From Phlegmacium glaucopus (lineage: Eukaryota; Basidiomycota; Agaricomycetes; Agaricales; Cortinariaceae): a DNA stretch of 64,000 nucleotides. The translations under genes and the position numbers were made by a program. Numbering within the stretch: position 1 is the stretch's first letter; each line of letters opens with the position of its first letter. The stretch is from assembly GCA_015039465.1 (NCBI GenBank), contig MU130378.1, positions 1,492,570 to 1,556,569 of the forward strand. The letters are read 5' to 3'. Below the pieces are notes generated by a model, which did not search any database, was not told the DNA's origin, and saw only the letters and a list, made by a program, of their open reading frames with translations. Positions 57,220 to 64,000 of this stretch are shown here, piece after piece.

Positions 57220-60200
57220 TTAGCCTGTCGAAGTTGAAGCAGCTGCTATTTCTTGTGACTTGTACTTTGCCAAAAGGTTGCGCAGGACATTGAGGGTATT
57301 CATCAACGCAGGATCATTTTTGCTTTCCAGGATCCTGATATGCGAAGAGATACTATGAAGGAATATTAAATATGGTAATACAATAGGGTCCTTTGCCAGC
57401 ATACCTTTTAGAACCTGCTCGAACATCTGAACAATCTTTGAGAAGATGAGGAGCTTGGTTACACAATGGGCAAGAGGACATTGGCGGCATTGCATTTTTG
57501 GCCTTTTTCCTTGGCCCGCCCAGTTGAGATGAGGAGGCCTGTTTGGATGAATCGACCTGCGAATTCTCAGTGCCAAAGGTCGGATTTATGACTTTGGAAG
57601 TTGGAACACTAGGCAATTCCTTGACCAATGGATGAAGGGGCTGGCCAGCTATGAGCGCAATGGCACCTCGCTGGCAAAGTACTTCGTCGATTGCACGAAT
57701 AGCAGCGCTCTAGAAGTTTGGTTTAATGCGAGGCTAAGCGGAGATGTTCCTTTAGAAGAATGTTCTTACCCTTTCTTCCCATGGTTCATCGTCCGCATGC
57801 AGTATGAGCATTTCGCGATATTCTGCAAGGTTCTCAGAGCGGTCGACCATGAGACACTCGCCAAAGCCATGTCGATGCCCGCATAGACCACAATCGATGG
57901 TAGGCTGTTGTTGTCCAGAGTTGTGAGATGATGACGTTAAGGGATTGTTTTTGGTCATGTCGGAGGCCTGTGGTAATTTCGATTTAGTGTTTAGTGCGAA
58001 ATCTCCGTCAGCCATGGCATCATCATCACTGTCATCCTCCTGAAACTCATCAGAGACCATGTAGGGCGAGCCGTCTGAGCCTACAGACGTCCCTTTCGTC
58101 TTCTTGTCATTGAACTTTCCTGGGTCAACTTGCATTTTTGTCTAAGAAAATATCAACACGTTTGTAGGCAAAGACAAAAAGCAAGACTGCTTACTTTGGC
58201 AATATCTGCTGCACGACGACGTGCCCCTCTGCCTGATAATGCAATCTCCTTGATCTGTTCCTTTTCTCGTTCAATCGTGATTTTTTGTAGGGCTTGAGCC
58301 CAGGAATCTGTTTGGTCGTCTTCTTGTACTTCTTCAAGAGAATCTTTATCCGCCGCCCATATTTTCGCGAATGAGAAAGAGAGTCCGCCCCCAGAGTTAG
58401 ACGCTTCTGGGACCGCCTCCTTTTCCGTCTTTTCAATAAGCTTGTCGATGTCATTTTCCGTATCTGGAAGAAATCAATTTATACTAACACTGTATTTAAA
58501 CTGGAACCTACAGGTTATGTCGCGAGACGTTTCTTCCGATTCGAAAAGTGCCTGTGCCCCGTAAGTAAGGATAGACTGTACATTCTCGCCACCGTTGTCT
58601 TCGTCGTCATCCATTTTCTGGACAATAAGGTGGTCAAGGACCAATTTTTTTTTCCCAATCTGCATAATACGTTCTGAATTTTTTAAAATAAGTCCTTGCA
58701 CCGTGTTCCTGCGACAAGTAGATGTTAACCTTCAGCGGACTCTTTAACCATCAATTTGAAAACAAGGCAGGTTTTTTGTTGGCCGTAGCGATATGCACGT
58801 GCAATTGCCTGGAACCAGATGTTAGTTCTACTTGTAATACAACCTTTGTCATCAGTAACATACTTGCAAGTCCTGGAAAATCGTTAGATAATAGATAAAC
58901 AGAAACGACATATTTACAGACTTGATGAGGATTAAAATCGGGGTCGAAGATGATTACGGTATCGGCGCTCTGCCATTAATGAGTGAGGGTCCAGAATTCG
59001 ATGTCGTAGCGAACTCACAAAAAGATTAATACCCACACCCTAAGATACATAAGTGACAACAGATTTAGCGAGGAAAAGATAACTTACACCAGCACGGGTT
59101 GTGAGAAGAAAGATGAAATATTCAGATCCAGGCTTGTTATACTCGTCCATCGCTTTTTGCCGTTCTTTATTTTTCGTACTGCCATCCTTTAACCAATTGT
59201 GAGTTTGGAGATGCGAAAGTGAGGAGAGGCTGACCAGGCGAAGCGATTTATATCCTTCACCGTTGAGGAAATCTTCAAGGACATTCAAAGCAATAACGAA
59301 CTAGATGGATATAAACGGTGTGTACGATAAAACGGGAGTGTACTACTTACTTGACTGAAGAGCAATACACGATGTCCACCCTCTTTTAGCTTTGGAAGCA
59401 ACACTTTGAGGAAGCGCAATTTTGCACTGGCATCGATAAGTTTTTCATGTGCGTCTTGTTGGGAGAGGTTTGGAGGCTCTAAATCTTCCGCGTAGAGATA
59501 AGGATGTTGTAGGCATCTTCAGTGAAAACAATCATCAGCGCAAAGATAATATTATATTAAGGTCCTTACTTCCGTAGTTGCATGAGAATATTATTTATTC
59601 GCCCTCTCGCCGGTGCACTTTGAACGGAGGGTTTTGTCAAGCCGCTCAAGACTTCAAGATTCTTGCCTGGTAGGCAGTGAGAAAAATTAGAACATGAGTA
59701 CCAAGCTTCAGACACTCACTGAGAATAGATCGGTACACCTCCTTTTGCAACGGAGCCATAGATACCGGAACTATGACTTCGTTCTAGCAGGTGACATCAA
59801 GTTAGCGGCAAAGGAGGATTGAGAAAAAGAGATGTCACTTTGGGTGGCAATTGTAGCACTTCGCTCTTAATACGACGCAAGAAATATGGTCTTAGCCTGT
59901 TATGTAACTGTTTCACAAGCTCTTCGTCAAGAACTTCGTGCTCCTTCTCCAGGCCCTCCAGGTCTGTCCATTTCTCAGGATCAAGAAAGTTCATCAAGTT
60001 GAACAATTCACGGATATTATTGTTTAATGGCGTCTAGTCAATGGTGTCAAATGGGCATTATACAATAATCATTTCAGAGAAACGACCTACGCCGGTCATG
60101 ATAATCCTATGGATACTGTTCAAGTCATTGAGTTTCTTGAAGAGAAGACTATCGTCATTTTTTACTATGTCCCATATTAGTTAGATAGTCGCTTTATATC

Positions 60201-63200
60201 ATGGAATTGGAGACCTACATCTTTGACCTTCATCCACAATCAAGACCTGCATGGTTCCTGAAATCAATTGAAGCTGATGAAAGGAGGCAGCTTACCTCCC
60301 AGCGTGGTTGCTTTTTGAAGACAGGAGCGAAATCCTTGGCATTGATTATAGATTCGTATGTGGTTACGAGAACATGGAATTTAGTATCTGTGTAACCTTT
60401 TTGGGGGGTCTCGTGGAAGAGTTCAAATTGCTTGATGACGTCTCGGGAGTTCTTTTCACCATAGAAAGGAACTACACGCAGCCTTGGCGCCCATCGTTCA
60501 AATTCTCTCACCCAGTTGGTGATTGTAGAATTCGGTACAACAACGAGAGCTGGAAAAGCTTTCCACTGTTCAACTATATTCCCTAAAAATGTGGCTATCT
60601 GTACTGTTTTTCCCTAAAACCGAACTTTGAATGAGCTAAATTCTGCAAAAAGGTAGGTATGTCGAACCAAACCCATTTCATCCGCAAGGATACAATGTTG
60701 GTGATTCCACCAGTTGTTACACAGCCAGTTGAAGCCATCAACCTATCATGCTAAATATAAAACACACTACTATGTATCTCGAGAGCTTACCTGGAACGGC
60801 AACAGTTTAAGATTAGGAGCAGAACCGAGCTCCAACATTGAAGCGTCTCGCAATGAATGTTTTCGAAAACCGTCGGCAGCACGGTTGTCGAAGACTTTCC
60901 AGTAAGCCAGGTTATGCTTTAGAAGAAGGACACTTCGTGAATCAATAAACCTATCAAATGCCCTTTTGAAACTCTCATAATTGTTTTCCGCAGGTCGAGG
61001 GGGAGCATCCCATGTGGCTAAAATTCGTTTTTTTATTAAGACGTTAAGGATGAGGGCCATATGATGCCTTGCCTTCATCGTATCCAAGCTCTTCCCACTT
61101 AATAAACGCCCAGACAACGTGGTCAATATCTGATTTCTCAAGGTTGCCGTGAGTTTCCCATTCTTTGACAGTTTCGGTAAGATGAGCTGGGGGCTCTTCG
61201 CCTTGATCGAAAATGAGGCGAATCCTTTCATCATCCACGTTGCTAGAGTGTTCCTCGTCTTCTCCCACAGAAAACGTCCGTCTACCTGTTCGACGGGGAG
61301 CTTGCTTTGAAGTTGTGGGCCGCCATAAAACGATGTCCAGAACACGATCTATATTCTTCCAAGGAAGAGGGATTCTTCGTTCAGCATCCGGTAATGCGGA
61401 AAGCCATGGTTTGACCGTGTCGTCAATTGCCTTCACAGACGCCGCCCGTGACATAGGCTCATCTTCGAAAAGGGAGATTGGTTCGGCGACTTCCATGGCA
61501 TCTTGATCAGCTGTTGGCTCCTGCAACAGCTCGACTTTTGAGCCTCCGGAAATGAAATTTTTGAGTTTCGAGGGATTCGTAGAGACAAGCCACATATGAG
61601 GAACCCATTGCACTCGCCGATAACTTCGTCCAGACCATTTAATCAGGTATTCGCGAGGTAGTTGTGCTTTGTAATTAGGCATTCCTTTCGGATCGGTAGA
61701 AGCTTCCACAGCATCTGCGGGATAAGGGCGCCAAGCAAGTATCTTGTCTACCCCATATCTAAAAGATGAACAATCTGCACATAGCCAGCTCTTCATTTGT
61801 TGGTAATGCCCAGCGATATCAGCAACGCTGGAGTCCGGTCCCAGCACGGGAGGGGGCGGTAGATGGGAGTAATGAGCGAGGCGTTTGCAAGTGAAACAAC
61901 GAAACAGGAGCTCTCGAGCCAAAGCGTACACTGGTGACAAGGACCTTACTGTACTCTCCATGATAACGTCGTCGTCACCTGCATCTTTTACTGCGGGTTG
62001 GCTGGACTTAGACTGGGAAGGATCGGGTTCCAGCAGGGTTTCCATGCAACCCATGCAAAAACCCCCTCGCATACAAGAACCTAAAAAGCAAGTAAACATA
62101 GTAAAAATAAGTCAACAGGAACGCAAACCCTGGAACAGACCACGCACCACAAACAAACTCTGTTGTCTCTTCAAGATTTAATTGCAATCGTTTTTGAGGC
62201 ATGGAATCGTCTTCGTTATCCTGCCGCGTTTCCCATTCTTTTCGGTCTTTTTCCCTCACCGCCTTAAGAACTTCATCCCGCTGGTGGCCTGCCAGACATT
62301 TCCAATGAGCACTAACCGGGCATTTAAGACTAGAAAGATGTTAGAAAGAGACCAACAAATACTGCGAATAAGCAACGAACCAGGTCACCCAACCGCCCAT
62401 ATCGATATATTTCTGTTCATCTTCAGATTCTTCGAAATCGTCATCCGTGCTTCGCTTCCTTTTTTTCCCTCTGCCTTTAGACTTTTTCTTGAATGCTGCA
62501 AGCAGCAAATGAGCTGGTTTAAGGTGACATTTCTCACAAATATTGCGATGACGGCGCAACGCCTCGTGTTCCTCATCGTCAGGGAAGGGATCGTCTTGTA
62601 TAGTGGTCACAGCGCGGATACGACCATACATTGGCTTTGGTTGAGTAAATTTCTTTATTTTGGTTTTGCCTTTGCCCTTCTCATCCTCGTCGAGGTAGTC
62701 TTCTTCATCCGTGATCAGACTGATTTTTGTCACTTTGCTACGCGTAGATCGACGTATTGGACCTGATTTTTGGTCGCTGGCATCGCTTTCGGAGTCGGCA
62801 AAAGTCATAACCTTTCTCAACCTGGACTTCCTTGGGCTAAAAGGAAGCTCTTTCGTCGCGGTCGACTTGGCGCGGCGTGAAAGATGTTTCCTCATAGGCG
62901 CGTTGTAATCATCATCCTCATAGCTTTCTTCACTTTCCTCTCCTTCCGACGAGGTGACAATTGCCTCTCCATCTGTCGATGGCGCATTTTGTTCATTTCT
63001 GATACGAATCTTGACATTGACGCGCGAGAGAGGGTGAATGTATTGTGCTGATGGATCGAAAGCTTCAAGTTCTCCTTCGGCCTTCGCCAGCCCTGTAATC
63101 ACTTGGATAAGGTTGAGATTTCAATGGCAATAAGATATGGCTTACTATATTTATCAACTATGTCTCTATATTTCTCCGCAAAAGGGATTGCAGGAAACTA

Positions 63201-63555
63201 TTCGAGACGCGTTAATAATTATTGAAAATCAGAAAGGCTGGTGAAGGACGCGTACTCGGCGTGCAATACCACCATCGTATCGTGCATAATAATATAGGAT
63301 ATTGCCTTCGCGATATTCCCCAATAACTTCATTTACACGGGTCTCACTTTCTGCCCGCAAAGAGGTTTCGTTCACTGGTTTATATTGCTTTTTGAGGGCA
63401 GCTGGAAGGCTTGGAAGCAGAACGAATGGAGCCCGCGACCGCGACATCCTGATCGGTTCTGCAAGAGGCACGACGCTCTGAGAATACCGTTGCGAAGGAG
63501 AAGTCTGAAAATCTGATGATGACGAAGAATCGAAATGGCTTTGTAGGACCTTCAT
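57220..63555 (-). CDS. CHD/Mit1-like chromatin-remodelling ATPase with C-terminal zinc knuckles
   Basis: The start is MKVLQSHFDSSSSSDFQTSP at 63555. The N-terminal part is rich in acidic and basic clusters. A PHD-like Cys-rich region follows (ICEKCHLKPAH, LKCPVSAHWKCLAGHQRDEV, SCMRGGFCMGCMETLL, LLFRCFTCKRLAHY). A chromodomain comes next (REYLIKWSGRSYRRVQWVPH). SNF2 motifs include NWVREFERWAPRLRVVPFYG, IVDEGQRLKNDDSLLFKKL and LRPYFLRRIKSEVLQLPPK. DEGQ replaces the usual DEAH box. Lobe 2 has LTTRAGV and an arginine-finger exon. The C-terminal region carries CGLCGHRHGFGEC and CPLCNQAPHLLKDC, CCHC-type knuckles. The closest match I know is Mit1 of fission-yeast SHREC, which positions nucleosomes in heterochromatin. 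Many introns; exons between 58.4 and 59.8 kb are least certain. Confidence 0.88.
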
Positions 63556-63868
63556 TCATCCCAGAGAAAAGTCTGCCGATGCGAGACTTATGTAATTAGA
63601 CGTTACATAATATAACTTTTAAATTGAGTATAAAAGACAAATAAAAGATCTCTCAGAGACAATAACAGTGACGACAATGATTTACTAGGGGTTCATGATG
63701 ACCTTAAAATTGCGTTGTAACTTTATCGCTAATATGGTTTATTGTGGGAATTAACAAAAAACTGCGGTAATTTGATTATTTAACACAAGCTTTGATTACG
63801 GTTATGTCAGGCCCAAAGTCAGTTGGAGAACAATTACCAACTTGCAAATATATTCAAGCATCAACGCT
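63556..63868. promoter_or_regulatory. divergent promoter region (remodeller / unidentified gene)
   Basis: This 313-bp AT-rich stretch lies between divergent start codons. It includes TTAATTATTTAAC-like AT runs. No RNA gene or conserved motif was recognised. Confidence 0.3.
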
Positions 63869-64000
63869 ATGGCCAGTGACGACAATTCTTGTCTTCTCGG
63901 TATAGATAGAATCCAAGATTTCGATAGAGCTTTCGATTTGAATAGTGAACGAACTCAGAGGTAACAGATGTCACGCATCAGCCTTATTCTCATGTCTCGA
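63869..64000 (+). CDS. unidentified gene, first exon only (partial)
   Basis: The ATG at 63869 reads MASDDNSCLLGIDRIQDFDR, then AFDLNSERTQR, before a GTAAC donor near 63961 that begins an intron running off the window. No family is recognised. The short acidic start has no signal peptide. The call rests on the open frame, a suitable donor and the divergent spacing from the remodeller gene, so it is weak. Confidence 0.4.

Overview
The window is nuclear DNA of a filamentous basidiomycete, most likely an Agaricomycete. Genes are dense and sit on both strands. They are cut by many introns of about 50-60 nt, and the proteins match fungal families: the Arg2-type acetylglutamate synthase, Rav1, Ima1, Prm10, Zn2Cys6 regulators, Kre6/Skn1 and a Mit1-like remodeller. 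No bacterial, viral or transposon sequence was recognised. Exon joins were worked out by eye from reading frame, splice sites and remembered family motifs, so boundaries are good where a conserved motif crosses them and softer elsewhere.

Layout. 1-7.3 kb: 5' end of an SH3BGR/glutaredoxin-like gene (-), low-molecular-weight tyrosine phosphatase (+), methylmalonate-semialdehyde dehydrogenase (-), a Myb-like repeat nuclear protein (+), Rab GDI (+). 7.4-17 kb: RAV1 (-), a five-FAS1-domain membrane protein (+), mitochondrial carnitine/acylcarnitine carrier (+), then about 0.9 kb without a gene. 17.9-28.3 kb: mitochondrial N-acetylglutamate synthase (-), F-box protein (-), UBE2O-like E2/E3 (+), Kre6/Skn1 glucan-synthesis protein (-). 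28.5-35.8 kb: SNAPc subunit 1 (-), Ima1 (+), a Ser/Thr-rich single-pass membrane protein (-), a membrane-anchored heparinase II/III-like protein (-). 35.9-45.5 kb: peroxisomal thiolase (-), ceramide glucosyltransferase (+), homeodomain regulator (-), exocyst SEC3 (+), Yop1/REEP (-). 45.6-64 kb: Zn2Cys6 regulator (+), Prm10/ThrE-like transporter (+), Rad5/HLTF-like RING-SNF2 protein (-), RNase III-fold plus dsRBD protein without catalytic residues (-), CHD/Mit1-like remodeller (-), and the first exon of an unidentified gene (+).

There is no obvious gene cluster. Themes that recur are membrane traffic (GDI, SEC3, Yop1, UBE2O, RAV1), acyl and branched-chain catabolism (MMSDH, carnitine carrier, thiolase) and chromatin or nuclear envelope (Myb-like protein, Ima1, SNAPc, HLTF-like, Mit1-like). 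Many genes are divergent pairs with 65-280 bp between start codons.

The most notable observations concern splicing. The thiolase gene needs an AT-AC intron to keep its invariant GHPLG motif, and an in-frame GT-AG alternative lies inside it. Three other genes use GC-AG introns, two with the identical 5' site. Also notable are the RNase III pseudoenzyme, the CCHC knuckles at the end of the Mit1-like protein, the tripled Myb-like repeat, and an E-box in the shared RAV1/FAS1-protein promoter.
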